DNA of 64,000 bases from Planctomycetota bacterium (GTDB lineage Bacteria; Planctomycetota; UBA1135; GCA-002686595): positions 62,001 to 126,000 of the forward strand of contig JACKHV010000004.1 of NCBI GenBank assembly GCA_020638835.1, read 5' to 3'. Below the pieces are notes generated by a model. It saw nothing but the letters and a program-made list of their open reading frames with translations, was not told the origin of the DNA and ran no database searches. How positions within the stretch are numbered: position 1 is the first letter of the stretch; each line of letters begins with the position of its first letter. This document shows positions 52,169-61,855 of the stretch, one piece after another. The position numbers and the translations under genes were made by a program.

Positions 52169-53728
52169 TTAGCCGTTGATGATCTGGATGGCCTGGCTCA
52201 TCGAGGACACCCAGTGTTCGACGCTGCCCTCCATCCAGTCGAGCAGGTAGAACGGCAGGATGCCGAGCGCGACGCAGAGGAACAGCAGCGGGGCCTGGCA
52301 GAAGATCTCGCGCGCGTTGATGTCGGGGTAGTCCTTGTACTTCTCGTTCAAGGTGCCGAGGAACACGCGTTGGATCGCCCACAGCAGGAAGGCCGCGGTG
52401 ATCACGATGCCGATCACGGAGATCAGCACGAGGACGCGGAAGCGCGGGTCGCCGGCGTTGTAGGCGCCGATCAAGGTGACCGCTTCCGAGACGAAGCCCG
52501 CGAGGCCCGGCAGACCGAGCGCGGCGAAGAAAGCGAGCGTCGTCAGGCCCCAGTAGACCGGCATCGGCTGCGAGAGGCCGCCGAAGCCGTTGAGGTCGCG
52601 GTGGTGCGCGCGGTCGTAGATCACGCCGACGACGAGGAACATCGCGGCGGAGGAGGTGCCGTGGTTGAACATCTGGAGCGCGGCGCCGTTCGCGCCCCAC
52701 TCCGTCAGCGCGGCGACGCCGAGCAGCACGTAACCCATGTGCGAGACCGACGAGTACGCGACCATGCGCTTGAAGTCGGTCTGGCCGAGCGCGACGTACG
52801 CGCCGTAGACGATCGAGATCACGCCCAGGACGCCGAGCGTGAAGGCGAAGTCGTCGAAGGCTCCCGGCACGATCGGGAAGCAGGCGCGCATCAGGCCGTA
52901 GCCGCCGAGCTTCAGCAGGATGCCGGCCAGGATGACCGAGATCGGCGTCGGCGCCTGCACGTGCGCGTCGGGCAGCCAGGTGTGGAAGGGGAAGACCGGG
53001 ATCTTGATCGCGAAGGCGACGAAGAGGAACCAGAAGACCCAGGTCGTGAACTTCATGCCGAGCAGCATGCCGCCGGCGAAGAGCTTCGTTCCGAGCAGAT
53101 CACCGCGCATCGCGATTTCGGTCATCGCGGGGATGCTGAAGGTCCCGGTCTCGAGGCGCAGCGCGATCACGGCGACCAGCATCAACACCGAGCCGGCCAG
53201 CGTGTAGAGGAAGAACTTGATCGCGGCGTACTCGCGGCGCGGTCCGCCCCAGATGCCGATGAGGAAGTACATCGGCAGGAGCATGATCTCCCAGAACACG
53301 TAGAACAGGAAGTAGTCGAGCGAGACGAACACGCCGATGATGCCGACCTCGAGCAGCAGCAGGAGCGCGTAGTACGCCTTCTCACCCTTCTTGATCCCGA
53401 AGCTGGCCGGCACGCCGATGAACAGCAGCAAGGTCGTCAGCCAGACGAGCGGCAAGCTGATCCCGTCGACGCCGACGTGATAGTTCACCTTCATGTTCAT
53501 GGCTTCGCTGGAGCTGTAGATCCACGGGCGCATGAACTGGAACTGGTACGCGGGGGACCCCACCTCGAAGCCGACGAAGTAGAGCCACGTCGCGAGCACG
53601 AGCGGGATGAAGGTCGCCACCAGGCTGATCACCTTGATCAGACCGACCGAGCGCTTGGGGCAGAGCAGGATCGCCGCCATCCCCATCATGGGGATGAAGA
53701 TGATCCAGTTCAGGAGGGTGTGGTCCAT
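52169..53728 (-). CDS. nuoM: NuoM, NADH-quinone oxidoreductase subunit M
   Basis: Second antiporter-like subunit of complex I. The 519-residue product contains DYFLFYVFWEIMLLPMYFLIG, VFPFHTWLPDAHVQAPTPIS and YSSVSHMGYVLLG, all characteristic of NuoM, including the conserved glutamate in FWEIML. It lies between nuoL and nuoN, with a 100-nt gap to nuoL that has no gene. Confidence 0.97.
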   Translation of the reverse strand: MDHTLLNWIIFIPMMGMAAILLCPKRSVGLIKVISLVATFIPLVLATWLYFVGFEVGSPAYQFQFMRPWIYSSSEAMNMKVNYHVGVDGISLPLVWLTTLLLFIGVPASFGIKKGEKAYYALLLLLEVGIIGVFVSLDYFLFYVFWEIMLLPMYFLIGIWGGPRREYAAIKFFLYTLAGSVLMLVAVIALRLETGTFSIPAMTEIAMRGDLLGTKLFAGGMLLGMKFTTWVFWFLFVAFAIKIPVFPFHTWLPDAHVQAPTPISVILAGILLKLGGYGLMRACFPIVPGAFDDFAFTLGVLGVISIVYGAYVALGQTDFKRMVAYSSVSHMGYVLLGVAALTEWGANGAALQMFNHGTSSAAMFLVVGVIYDRAHHRDLNGFGGLSQPMPVYWGLTTLAFFAALGLPGLAGFVSEAVTLIGAYNAGDPRFRVLVLISVIGIVITAAFLLWAIQRVFLGTLNEKYKDYPDINAREIFCQAPLLFLCVALGILPFYLLDWMEGSVEHWVSSMSQAIQIING

Positions 53729-53828
53729 GGATGGTCCTTGGGGTCCGGCGCGTGGGGAGTGTGCTGTGAGGGGGTGTGGACCCGAGCGTGGTGGAAAGTG
53801 ACTGGAGTCGCGAGCTGCGGTCGGCCTT

Positions 53829-56045
53829 CTAGGCGAGGAACAGCCAAGCGAAGAGCAGGAGCAACCCGCCGAAGGCGAGCGACGCGTACTGTTGGATGCG
53901 GCCCGTCTGGAACAGGCGCACGAGCGAGCCGGTCATGTTCGTGACCGCACCGACGCCGTTGACGACGCCGTCCACGACGGTGCTGTCGAACCAGGCCCAC
54001 ATGAAGCCGAAGGCGCGGTTGATCTTGCCGGTGCCGTTGACGACGCCGTCGACGATGTTCTCGTCGATCCACTTGAAGGTGCGGGCGAGCACCATCTGGA
54101 GCTTGATGACCGTCGCGTTGACGAACTCGTCGACGTAGTACTTGTTCGCGACGGTCGTGTACATCTCGCCGAAGGCGGCGGCGATCTTCGCGGGGTCGGC
54201 CTTCTTCAGCAGGTAGATGAAGACGGCGAGCAGGATGCCGCCAAGAGCCACGGCGAGCGAGCCCCGCATGGCCCAGGTGTGGCCCGCGTGCAGGCTCTCT
54301 TGGAAGTGCTCCGCCGAGTCACCGACGTAGGTGTTCATCTCGGTGATCGCGATGCCCGGGTACATGCGGTCGATGCTGAACGCTTCGCCGACGGAACCCT
54401 CGTGTTCCGAACCGTGTCCGTGGTGTCCGTCGTCGATCTCCGACGTCAGGCCTTCGAACCAAGTGCCCTTGGCCCCCATCAGGTCGAAGTCGCGCAGCCA
54501 CATCTTGCCGCCGAACATGCCCAGCGTGGCGAGCACGAGCAGCGAGACGACCATCGGCGCCGGCGACTCGTGCGCGTGGTCGTGCACGTGGTGGTCGCGG
54601 GCTTCGCCGAAGAAGGTCATGAAGATCAGGCGGAACATGTAGAAGGCCGTCATGGCCGCCGCGATCAGGAGACCCGCGTAGGCGAAGAGGCCGACGCCGT
54701 CGAGCAACCCGCCGTGCGTCATCTTCATGAACGCCGACTGGATGATCTTGTCCTTCGAGTAGAAGCCCGCGAAGAGCGGCACGCCGGCGATCGCGAGCGT
54801 GCAGATCAGCATCGCGAGGAAGGTCAGCGGCATCTTCTTCCGCAGCCCCCCCATCTTCCGCATGTCCTGCTCGTGGTGGCAGCCGTGGATCACGGAGCCG
54901 GCGGAGAGGAACAGGCACGACTTGAAGAAGGCGTGCGTGACCATGTGGAAGAGGCCGGCGATGAGGCCGAGGCCTCCCGTGCCGATGCCCGCGACCATGA
55001 AGCCGAGCTGACTGATCGTCGAGTAGGCGAGCACGCCCTTGATGTCGAAGACCGTCATGCCGATCGTCGCGGCGAAGAGCGCGGTGACCGTGCCGAAGCA
55101 GGTCACGACGTTCAGCACCGTGGGCGACATCAGCGGGTAGGTGCGCCCGAGCAGGAAGACGCCGGCCGCGACCATCGTCGCGGCGTGGATCATGGCCGAC
55201 ACCGGGGTCGGGCCTTCCATCGCGTCGGGCAGCCAGATGTGCAGCGGGAACTGCGCGGACTTGCCGACGGTGCCGCCGAAGACCAGCAGGCCGGCGGCCG
55301 TCATCCAGGCCGGGTACTCACCACCGTTCGCCGCGACGGTCGTCTGCGCGGCTTCCCAGAGTTCCGTGAAGCGGAAGGTCTGGAAGTGGTAGTAGAAGAT
55401 CATGATGCCGACCAGCAAGCAGGTGTCCCCGACGCGCGTCGTGAGGAACGCCTTCTTGCAGGCGGCGGCAGCCTGCTTGATGCGGTGGCTGTTCGGATCG
55501 TGGCTGAAGTGTCCGATCAGGAGATAGGACATCAGGCCCATGATCTCCCAGAACACGAACAGGAAGAGGATGTTGTCCGAGAGGACCAGCCCCAGCATCG
55601 CCACCGTGAACAAGCTGATGTTCGCGAAGAAGATGTGGTAGCGGCGGTCGCCGTGCATGTACCCCGTCGAGAACAGGTGCACGAAGAAGCTGACGATGCC
55701 GACCACCGCGAGCATCGCGGCGCCGAGGCCGTCGTAGAGGATGCCGGCGGTGACGTTGAGCGGATCCGTCGCGCCCTTCTCGGTGGCGTAGAGCCAGCGG
55801 AAGCCGAAGTCGGAGTCGAGCGACTCGTGGAAGAAGCCTTCGCCTCCCTGCGTCGCGGCGATCGCCTTGAACGCCATCCAGACCGTGATCGCCATCGTCA
55901 CGGCCATGCCGGTCGTCAGCAGCCAGTCGCCCTTCCGCGGCAGGAAGCGACCGAAGAAGATCTGGATCACGTAGCCGCAGAGCGGGATCAGCGGCACCGC
56001 GAGGAGCCACTTGAAGTCCGTCTCGGGGTTGAAGGTCAGGTCCAT
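53829..56045 (-). CDS. nuoL: NuoL, NADH-quinone oxidoreductase subunit L
   Basis: Largest antiporter-like subunit. The 738-residue product has the core LFLFVFWEIMGLMSYLLIGH, AQFPLHIWLPDAMEGPTPVSA and YSTISQLGFMVAGIG, followed by a His-rich insert (HGHGSEHEG) and the long C-terminal extension that ends in membrane helices and normally forms the lateral helix of complex I. Longer than the E. coli protein (613 residues), as often seen with such inserts. Confidence 0.97.
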   Translation of the reverse strand: MDLTFNPETDFKWLLAVPLIPLCGYVIQIFFGRFLPRKGDWLLTTGMAVTMAITVWMAFKAIAATQGGEGFFHESLDSDFGFRWLYATEKGATDPLNVTAGILYDGLGAAMLAVVGIVSFFVHLFSTGYMHGDRRYHIFFANISLFTVAMLGLVLSDNILFLFVFWEIMGLMSYLLIGHFSHDPNSHRIKQAAAACKKAFLTTRVGDTCLLVGIMIFYYHFQTFRFTELWEAAQTTVAANGGEYPAWMTAAGLLVFGGTVGKSAQFPLHIWLPDAMEGPTPVSAMIHAATMVAAGVFLLGRTYPLMSPTVLNVVTCFGTVTALFAATIGMTVFDIKGVLAYSTISQLGFMVAGIGTGGLGLIAGLFHMVTHAFFKSCLFLSAGSVIHGCHHEQDMRKMGGLRKKMPLTFLAMLICTLAIAGVPLFAGFYSKDKIIQSAFMKMTHGGLLDGVGLFAYAGLLIAAAMTAFYMFRLIFMTFFGEARDHHVHDHAHESPAPMVVSLLVLATLGMFGGKMWLRDFDLMGAKGTWFEGLTSEIDDGHHGHGSEHEGSVGEAFSIDRMYPGIAITEMNTYVGDSAEHFQESLHAGHTWAMRGSLAVALGGILLAVFIYLLKKADPAKIAAAFGEMYTTVANKYYVDEFVNATVIKLQMVLARTFKWIDENIVDGVVNGTGKINRAFGFMWAWFDSTVVDGVVNGVGAVTNMTGSLVRLFQTGRIQQYASLAFGGLLLLFAWLFLA

Positions 56046-56067
56046 ACGGCTCTCGAGGGGGGAAGAG

Positions 56068-56370
56068 CTACTCGCGCAGGAGGTCGACGTCGCTCGGCTT
56101 GACGGTGCCGAACAGCTGGAACACGTTCAGCACGATGCCGAGCGCGACGGCGGCTTCCGCCGCGGCGAGGATGATCACGAAGATGGCGAACATGCGACCG
56201 TCCATGCCGTCCCCGTTGAAGCGGTTGAAGGCGACGAAGTTGATGTTCGCCGAGTTGAGGATCATCTCGATCCCCATCAGCACGTAGATCACGTTGCGAC
56301 GCGTGATCAGGCAGGCGATGCCGAGCCCGAAGAGGATCGTGGCGACGACGACGTAGGCTTCGAGTCCCAT
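56068..56370 (-). CDS. nuoK: NuoK, NADH-quinone oxidoreductase subunit K
   Basis: Product of 100 residues with three membrane helices and the typical MGIEMILNSANINFVAF, where the glutamates in the helices are part of the proton path. Start ATG 56370 overlaps the nuoJ stop as TGATG. Confidence 0.95.
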   Translation of the reverse strand: MGLEAYVVVATILFGLGIACLITRRNVIYVLMGIEMILNSANINFVAFNRFNGDGMDGRMFAIFVIILAAAEAAVALGIVLNVFQLFGTVKPSDVDLLRE

Positions 56371-56987
56371 CAGTAGCCTCCCTCTTCGGTGAGGTCGATC
56401 AGGTCGCTGGGCTTGCGGCGCGCGATGTAGACCGCGGCGACGAGCGCGACGGTGAGCAGCACGGCGGCGAGCTCGAAGGCGATCACGTAGCCGTCGGCGC
56501 GCAGGAAGGCGGCGCCGATCTGTTCGGCCTTGGTCTCGGCGGGCGGCAAGGTCTCGGCCTGCGCCCAGTTCACGACGGCCGCGACCTTCGCACCGACGAA
56601 GGCGAGCGCACCGACGACCGCGACGACGCCGAGTCCGACGCGAGGCAGCTGGCGCTCGTTCAGGTCCGGCGGCGTGAGCATCACGCCGAAGAGGATCAGC
56701 ACGAGGATGCCGCCGACGTAGATCAGGATCTGCGCCATCGCGAGGAAGTCGTGCCCGAGCAGGATGAACAGGCCCGCGACGCCGCAGAAGGTCGCCATCA
56801 GGCTGAACGCGCTGCGCACCACGGAGCGCTCCCAGATGCACATCAGTCCGCCGCCCAGCGTGAAGGACGCGAAGAAGCCGAACATCGCGCCTTGGATGCC
56901 GGCCGTCTTCAGTCCCCAGCCCATCGCGGCGAGCGCTCCGAAGAGCAACGCTGTGTAGAAGGCGATTTGTTGCTTGCGGAGGTCCAT
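56370..56987 (-). CDS. nuoJ: NuoJ, NADH-quinone oxidoreductase subunit J
   Basis: Product of 205 residues with five hydrophobic segments. The phrase DFLAMAQILIYVGGILVLIL is the conserved pi-bulge helix of NuoJ that takes part in conformational coupling. It overlaps both nuoI and nuoK by 1 nt. Confidence 0.95.
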   Translation of the reverse strand: MDLRKQQIAFYTALLFGALAAMGWGLKTAGIQGAMFGFFASFTLGGGLMCIWERSVVRSAFSLMATFCGVAGLFILLGHDFLAMAQILIYVGGILVLILFGVMLTPPDLNERQLPRVGLGVVAVVGALAFVGAKVAAVVNWAQAETLPPAETKAEQIGAAFLRADGYVIAFELAAVLLTVALVAAVYIARRKPSDLIDLTEEGGY

Positions 56988-57547
56988 CAGCCTTCCTGTT
57001 CCTCGTCGTCGGCAGCACTCGCGCTCTTGTCGGCGGCGCCGGCGGCCTTCGCGGCCTTGGCGGCTTCCTTGGCGGCCTTCTTCTCCTCGGCCTCCTTCTT
57101 GCGGATGCGCGCCTCGCGCGACATGCCCTTGTAGGAGAGCAGGTCGAGCACGAGCTCACTGCGGTCGAAGACCGTGAAGGCGAAGTCCGTACCCATGTGG
57201 ATGCAGTCCTTCGGGCACGGGTATACGCACAGCTCGCAGAACATGCACTTCTGGTAGTCGACGGTGAAGGAGACCCACTCGAGTTCCTTGCCGTGACGGA
57301 TGGCGTCCATCTCGATGCAGTCGATCGGACAGGCGCGCGCGCAGGCGAGGCAGTTGATGCACTTCTCCTGCTCCAGGTAGTGGATGCCGCGATAACGGTC
57401 CGGGATCGGCAGACGTTCGTCGGGGTACTGCACCGTGATCGGCTTCTGCATCAGGTACTTGCCCGTGATGCGCATGCCGACCGCGGTCGAGTAGACCGAG
57501 TCCCAGATGTTCTTGAGGTATCGGCGGACGGGATTGGCTTTGACCAT
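56987..57547 (-). CDS. nuoI: NuoI, NADH-quinone oxidoreductase subunit I (two 4Fe-4S clusters)
   Basis: Product of 186 residues from the ATG at 57547. Two ferredoxin motifs CINCLACARACP and CMFCELCVYPCP bind clusters N6a and N6b, which carry electrons toward NuoB. The C-terminal ~45 residues are an unusual Lys/Ala/Glu tail. Earlier in-frame Met codons give a non-conserved leader and are not used. Confidence 0.96.
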   Translation of the reverse strand: MVKANPVRRYLKNIWDSVYSTAVGMRITGKYLMQKPITVQYPDERLPIPDRYRGIHYLEQEKCINCLACARACPIDCIEMDAIRHGKELEWVSFTVDYQKCMFCELCVYPCPKDCIHMGTDFAFTVFDRSELVLDLLSYKGMSREARIRKKEAEEKKAAKEAAKAAKAAGAADKSASAADDEEQEG

Positions 57548-57564
57548 CTTGTTCGATCCCGCGG

Positions 57565-58662
57565 TCAGCTGACCGCATGCTTGATCGCCTCCCAGATCCC
57601 GGCGCCGAGCACGCAGAAGAGCGCGAGCGGCGTGAGGTACTTGTATCCCATGGTCATCACCTGATCGATGCGGAGGCGCGGGAGCGTCCAGCGCAGCCAC
57701 ATCATCATGAAGATGCCGAACGAGCCCTTCGCGGCGAGCGTCAGGAAGCAGACGACTTGATAGACGTAGCCGTCACCGAAGCTCTTCATCGCGAGGTACG
57801 AGAGCGGCGACTCGAAGCCGCCGAAGAAGAAGAACGCCGTGACGACCGACATCAGGAACATCGCGGCGTACTCCTCCATGAAGAAGAGCGACCAGCGGAT
57901 GCCCGAGTACTCGGTGAGGAAGCCGGCGACGAGTTCGGACTCGGCTTCGGGGAGGTCGAAGGGCGCGCGCTTCGTCTCGGCGAGCACGGCGATGAAGAAG
58001 ATCACCGAGGCGCCCAGGACGAAGGGGTTCTTGAAGGCGAGCCAGCCCATGCCGAAGTAGTCGGCCTGGGCGTTGCTCGCCTCGACCATGTTGAAGGTGC
58101 CGACGACGAGCAGCGGCGCGAGCAGGCTGACTCCGAGCGGGATCTCGTAGGCGACCACCTGCGCCGCTTCGCGCATCGCGCCGTACAGCGACCACTTCGA
58201 GTTCGACGCCCAGCCCGCCATGACCACGCCGATCGTGGTCAGCGAGGAGAAGGCGAGGATCATGAACACGCCGAGGTCGATGTAGCCGAAGTAGAAGGCC
58301 GGCGCGAGCGGCATGGCGCACAGCGCGGCGAAGACCGAGCCGAGCAGGATCGACGGCGACAGCATGAACAACATGCGGTCGGCGCCGACGGGGATCATGT
58401 CTTCCTTCGAGATCAGCTTGATGCCGTCGGCGAGCGCCTGCGCCCAGCCGTGCCAGCCGCCGACGTACATCGGGCCGTAGCGGCACTGGATGTGCGCGGA
58501 GACCTTGCGCTCGGCCCACGTTCCCGCGAGCGCGATCAGGCCGACGATCGCGATCACGATCGACACGCCGATGATCGCGACGGTGAGCACGACGCCCCAG
58601 TCCGGCACGAAGTCGGGTGCGTGGGGTTGGAGGAAGCGGTAGAGCGCGTTGCCGTCGTTCAT
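57565..58662 (-). CDS. nuoH: NuoH, NADH-quinone oxidoreductase subunit H
   Basis: Product of 365 residues from the ATG at 58662. This is the membrane subunit that holds the quinone site with NuoB and NuoD. Landmarks are AERKVSAHIQCRYGPMYVGG, GWASNSKWSLYGAMREAAQVVAYEIPLG and the acidic loop AETKRAPFDLPEAESELVAGF. Confidence 0.96.
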   Translation of the reverse strand: MNDGNALYRFLQPHAPDFVPDWGVVLTVAIIGVSIVIAIVGLIALAGTWAERKVSAHIQCRYGPMYVGGWHGWAQALADGIKLISKEDMIPVGADRMLFMLSPSILLGSVFAALCAMPLAPAFYFGYIDLGVFMILAFSSLTTIGVVMAGWASNSKWSLYGAMREAAQVVAYEIPLGVSLLAPLLVVGTFNMVEASNAQADYFGMGWLAFKNPFVLGASVIFFIAVLAETKRAPFDLPEAESELVAGFLTEYSGIRWSLFFMEEYAAMFLMSVVTAFFFFGGFESPLSYLAMKSFGDGYVYQVVCFLTLAAKGSFGIFMMMWLRWTLPRLRIDQVMTMGYKYLTPLALFCVLGAGIWEAIKHAVS

Positions 58663-58707
58663 CGCTTGAGGTGCGGCCAGTTGGTGGAGCAAGGGATCTT
58701 CGATCGG

Positions 58708-59922
58708 CTAGCGGTCCGTCTCGCCGATCACGACGTCGGTGGACCCGATGATGGCGACGGAGTCGGCGAGGAAGGTGTGCGGCATGATGTCCTCGAGGAT
58801 CGGCAGGTTGCAGAAGCTCGGGCCGCGCACCCGGCAGCGCACCGCGACCTTGCCGCCGTCGGACACCAGGTAGTGGCCGAGCTCGCCGCGCGGGTTCTCG
58901 ATGCCGACGTACGCCTCGCCGGGCGGGACGCGCAGCACCTTGGGCAGCTCCGCGATGGTCGGGCCGGGTTCGATGTTCGCGAGGCACCAGCGCACGATCT
59001 TGATCGACTCGACCATCTCCTGGACGCGCACGTAGACGCGGTCCCAGCAGTCGCCGAGCACACCCTGCGCGCCGCTGCCGAGCGGGATCTGATAGACGCC
59101 CGCCTTCCAGATCTCGTCGTACAGCATGTACGGCATGTCGCGGCGCAGGTCCCAGTCGATGCCGGAGCCGCGCAGCATCGGCCCGGTGAGGCCGAAGTCG
59201 AGCGCTTGCTCGGGCGTGATCACGCCGATGTCCGCGGTGCGCTTGATGAAGATGTGGTTCATCATCAAGAGGTCGCGGTACTCGACCCACTTCTCGTCGA
59301 ACACGTCGCAGAACTGCTCGACCTCTTCCAGCCAGCCGGGAGGCGCGTCGTTGAAGACGCCGCCGATGCGCAGGTAGCTGTAGGTGAGGCGCGCCCCGCA
59401 GATCTTCTCGAACAGCATCAGCAGCCATTCGCGCTCGCGGAAGCAGTACAGGAAGGGCGTGAACGCGCCGAGGTCGAGCCCGTAGGTGCCGAAGGCGACG
59501 AGGTGCGACGCGATGCGGTTCAGCTCGACGCAGATCGTGCGGATCATCGACGCACGGCGCGGGATCTCGATGCCGAGCAACTTCTCCACGGCCAACGAGT
59601 AGCCGAGGTTGTTGTTCATCGACGAGAGGTAGTCGTAGCGGTCCGTGTACGGCAGGTACTGGAGCCACTCGACGTTCTCACCGATCTTCTCGGCGCAGCG
59701 GTGCAGGTAGCCGAGGTGCGGCTGCGCGCCCGTGACGAGCTCGCCGTCGGCGCGGATCAGGATCCGCATCACGCCGTGCGTCGCGGGGTGTTGCGGACCC
59801 ATGTTGACCTCGAGGTCGGTGGTCCGCACGTCCATCATGAACTCGCGCGCGCCCTTGCCGGCCGCCGCCTGCTGGTCCGCGATGGTGATCGACGGCTTGT
59901 ACTGTGTGGTCTGTTCGCTCAT
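58708..59922 (-). CDS. nuoD: NuoD, NADH-quinone oxidoreductase subunit D
   Basis: Product of 404 residues, the 49-kDa-type subunit related to [NiFe] hydrogenase large subunits. VNMGPQHPATHGVMRIL is the family start signature; LGYLHRCAEKIGE and GIENPRGELGHYLVSDG are further landmarks. It lines the quinone cavity. The first ~35 residues are poorly conserved. Confidence 0.96.
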   Translation of the reverse strand: MSEQTTQYKPSITIADQQAAAGKGAREFMMDVRTTDLEVNMGPQHPATHGVMRILIRADGELVTGAQPHLGYLHRCAEKIGENVEWLQYLPYTDRYDYLSSMNNNLGYSLAVEKLLGIEIPRRASMIRTICVELNRIASHLVAFGTYGLDLGAFTPFLYCFREREWLLMLFEKICGARLTYSYLRIGGVFNDAPPGWLEEVEQFCDVFDEKWVEYRDLLMMNHIFIKRTADIGVITPEQALDFGLTGPMLRGSGIDWDLRRDMPYMLYDEIWKAGVYQIPLGSGAQGVLGDCWDRVYVRVQEMVESIKIVRWCLANIEPGPTIAELPKVLRVPPGEAYVGIENPRGELGHYLVSDGGKVAVRCRVRGPSFCNLPILEDIMPHTFLADSVAIIGSTDVVIGETDR

Positions 59923-59934
59923 GACGCCGCGGGG

Positions 59935-60453
59935 CTACTCGCAGGAGATGCCGTGGTACTCCTTCGGGAACTCGTAGTCCTTGCGCAGCGGCGAGCCGGC
60001 CCAGTCGTCGGGCAGCAGGATGTTGCGCGGGTCCGGGTGGCCTTCGAAGGTGATGCCGAACATCTCGGCGCACTCGCGTTCGTGCCACTGCGCCGCGCGG
60101 TAGACGCGCGCGAGCGTCGCGATGCGGCCGGGGTCCTTCGGCAACAGCGCTTTCACGGCGAGGCGGTGCTTGTGCTTCAGCGAGAGCAGCTGGACGTTGA
60201 CCCAGAAGTTCTCGTCGTCCTTCGCCGGATCGGTCGCGGAGAGGTCGATCAGCTGCTCGAAGCCGAGGCGTTCGTCCTGCTTGCAGGTTCGAAAGAAGTC
60301 GGCCCAGTGCGCGGGATCGACGAGCACGAAGGCATCGCCGGCGCGGCCTTGGTCCTTCTTGTCGGCGGGGTCACCGGCGCGCGGGAGGTCGCAGTCCAGG
60401 AGGCCCGGAGCCTTCGCGGCGCGCAAGCGGTCGTAGATGCCTTGGAAGTCCAT
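59935..60453 (-). CDS. nuoC: NuoC, NADH-quinone oxidoreductase subunit C
   Basis: Product of 172 residues, the 30-kDa-type subunit of the peripheral arm. ERECAEMFGITFEGHPDPRN followed by ILLPDDWAGSPLRKDY is the family signature. It is a separate gene, not fused to nuoD as in enterobacteria. Confidence 0.95.
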   Translation of the reverse strand: MDFQGIYDRLRAAKAPGLLDCDLPRAGDPADKKDQGRAGDAFVLVDPAHWADFFRTCKQDERLGFEQLIDLSATDPAKDDENFWVNVQLLSLKHKHRLAVKALLPKDPGRIATLARVYRAAQWHERECAEMFGITFEGHPDPRNILLPDDWAGSPLRKDYEFPKEYHGISCE

Positions 60454-60457
60454 GCGT

Positions 60458-60958
60458 CTAGGCCGTGCGCGCGGGTTTGCGGATGACCGAGGTGTTGCGG
60501 ATCTTCTCCTGCAACTTCATCAGGCCTTCCATCAGCGCTTCCGGGCGCGGCGGACAGCCCGCGATGTAGACGTCGACGGGGACGACGCGGTCGACACCCT
60601 TCACGACGGTGTAGCCGAACTTGTAATAGGGCCCGCCGCCGGTCGCGCAGGCGCCCATCGCCATCACGTACTTCGGGAAGGGCATCTGGTCGTAGAGACG
60701 CTTGATGCGCTCGGCCATCTTGAAGTTGACCGTACCCGCCACGATCATCAGGTCCGCTTGACGGGGCGTGGCGCGGAAGGCGCCGGCGCCGAAGCGGTCC
60801 AGGTCGTGGTGCGCGGCACCGACCGCCATCATTTCGATGGCGCAGCACGCGAGGCCGAAGGTCATCGGCCAGATGCTGGAGAGACGGGCCCAGTTGATGA
60901 GCCAGTCGACCTTGGTCGTGAGGAGGTTCTCCTCGAAGCGATTCTCGATCAGCGACAT
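60458..60958 (-). CDS. nuoB: NuoB, NADH-quinone oxidoreductase subunit B (cluster N2)
   Basis: Product of 166 residues from the ATG at 60958. The N2 4Fe-4S cluster ligands are seen in FGLACCAIEMM (two adjacent cysteines), MGACATGGG and IAGCPPRPE. N2 passes electrons to quinone. It lies 4 nt upstream of nuoC. Confidence 0.96.
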   Translation of the reverse strand: MSLIENRFEENLLTTKVDWLINWARLSSIWPMTFGLACCAIEMMAVGAAHHDLDRFGAGAFRATPRQADLMIVAGTVNFKMAERIKRLYDQMPFPKYVMAMGACATGGGPYYKFGYTVVKGVDRVVPVDVYIAGCPPRPEALMEGLMKLQEKIRNTSVIRKPARTA

Positions 60959-60983
60959 TCGTGTGTTCTCTGCGCCGAAGCGC

Positions 60984-61514
60984 TCAGGCCGCTTCCTCGT
61001 CGGACTCCGACTCGGCCGCGTGCTCTTCGGTGGATTCGCTCTCGGCCGCCTGCAGCTCCGCCAGGCTGGGAACCGCGGCGCGCCCCTCGCTGGGGTTCTG
61101 CGGGTGGTAGTCCTCGCCCTGGTACTCGGCGGTCCAGGAGAGGTCGCCCTTGGCCCACACGTAGGCGAGCCCCAGGAAGAGGATCGCGATGAACAGGAAG
61201 CCCTCGACGAGCGCGAAGTAGCCGACGCCGGCCGCGTGCCCCTCACCCTTCAGCGCGCCTTGCATGACGAGCGCCCAGGGGAACAGGAAGGCGATCTCGA
61301 CCGCGAAGACCAGGTACACGAGCGCGACCGTGTAGTAGCGCACGTCGAAGTTGATCCAGGCGTCGCCGATCGTCGGCTCGCCGCACTCGTAGACCTCGAG
61401 GCCCTCTTGCTGCTTGCGCGCCGGACGAATGATCGCGCCGATCAGCATGTTCGCGATGACGAACACGAAACCGACGGCGGCGAAGACCAGGACGTTGAAG
61501 TAGTCGAAGTGCAT
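60984..61514 (-). CDS. nuoA: NuoA, NADH-quinone oxidoreductase subunit A
   Basis: Product of 176 residues from the ATG at 61514. Three membrane helices and the signature YECGEPTIGDAWINFDVRYY. The C-terminus carries about 50 additional residues, acidic and Ala-rich. First gene of the nuo operon, behind a good promoter. Confidence 0.95.
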   Translation of the reverse strand: MHFDYFNVLVFAAVGFVFVIANMLIGAIIRPARKQQEGLEVYECGEPTIGDAWINFDVRYYTVALVYLVFAVEIAFLFPWALVMQGALKGEGHAAGVGYFALVEGFLFIAILFLGLAYVWAKGDLSWTAEYQGEDYHPQNPSEGRAAVPSLAELQAAESESTEEHAAESESDEEAA

Positions 61515-61650
61515 GAGGGGGGTGCGGTCTCGCCACGGTTCGCAGACTCCTCGCCCGCAGCACCCCTCCGCGTGGGCGCGGCGGGGTCCGGGCGTGGCAA
61601 GGGGCACTGATTCCTCGCCGAGCGAGGGTTCCGAAGGCGCGGGAGGGGGG

Positions 61651-61680
61651 AGTCTAGAAGGGCCCCGAAAGCGCTGTCAA
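61651..61680 (-). promoter_or_regulatory. Promoter of the nuo operon
   Basis: Minus strand TTGACA (61680-61675), 18-bp spacer, TAGACT (61656-61651). The -35 box is a perfect consensus match. Start expected near 61644, giving a leader of about 130 nt before nuoA. Confidence 0.7.
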
Positions 61681-61855
61681 GCAACGCAGAGCGTGCGTGG
61701 AGTGCCTCGCGCCGCCCGGTGCGGCGCCACCCGGGGGCCGCTTCCGCGCGCTCCGCGGGTGGGACGCGCGTCGCGCCGACGGGGAGCTCACCGATGACCC
61801 GCGCGGGAAGAGATGGTCGATCGCTCCGGGCGTCCGCCCGCGCACCCCCACTGCC

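Noticed and set aside
61697..61855. N-terminal extension of the possible small membrane protein (ATG 61697)
   Set aside because: The extension is Pro/Arg-rich and crosses the nuo promoter region; only the part from 61856 has membrane-protein features, and even that is doubtful.
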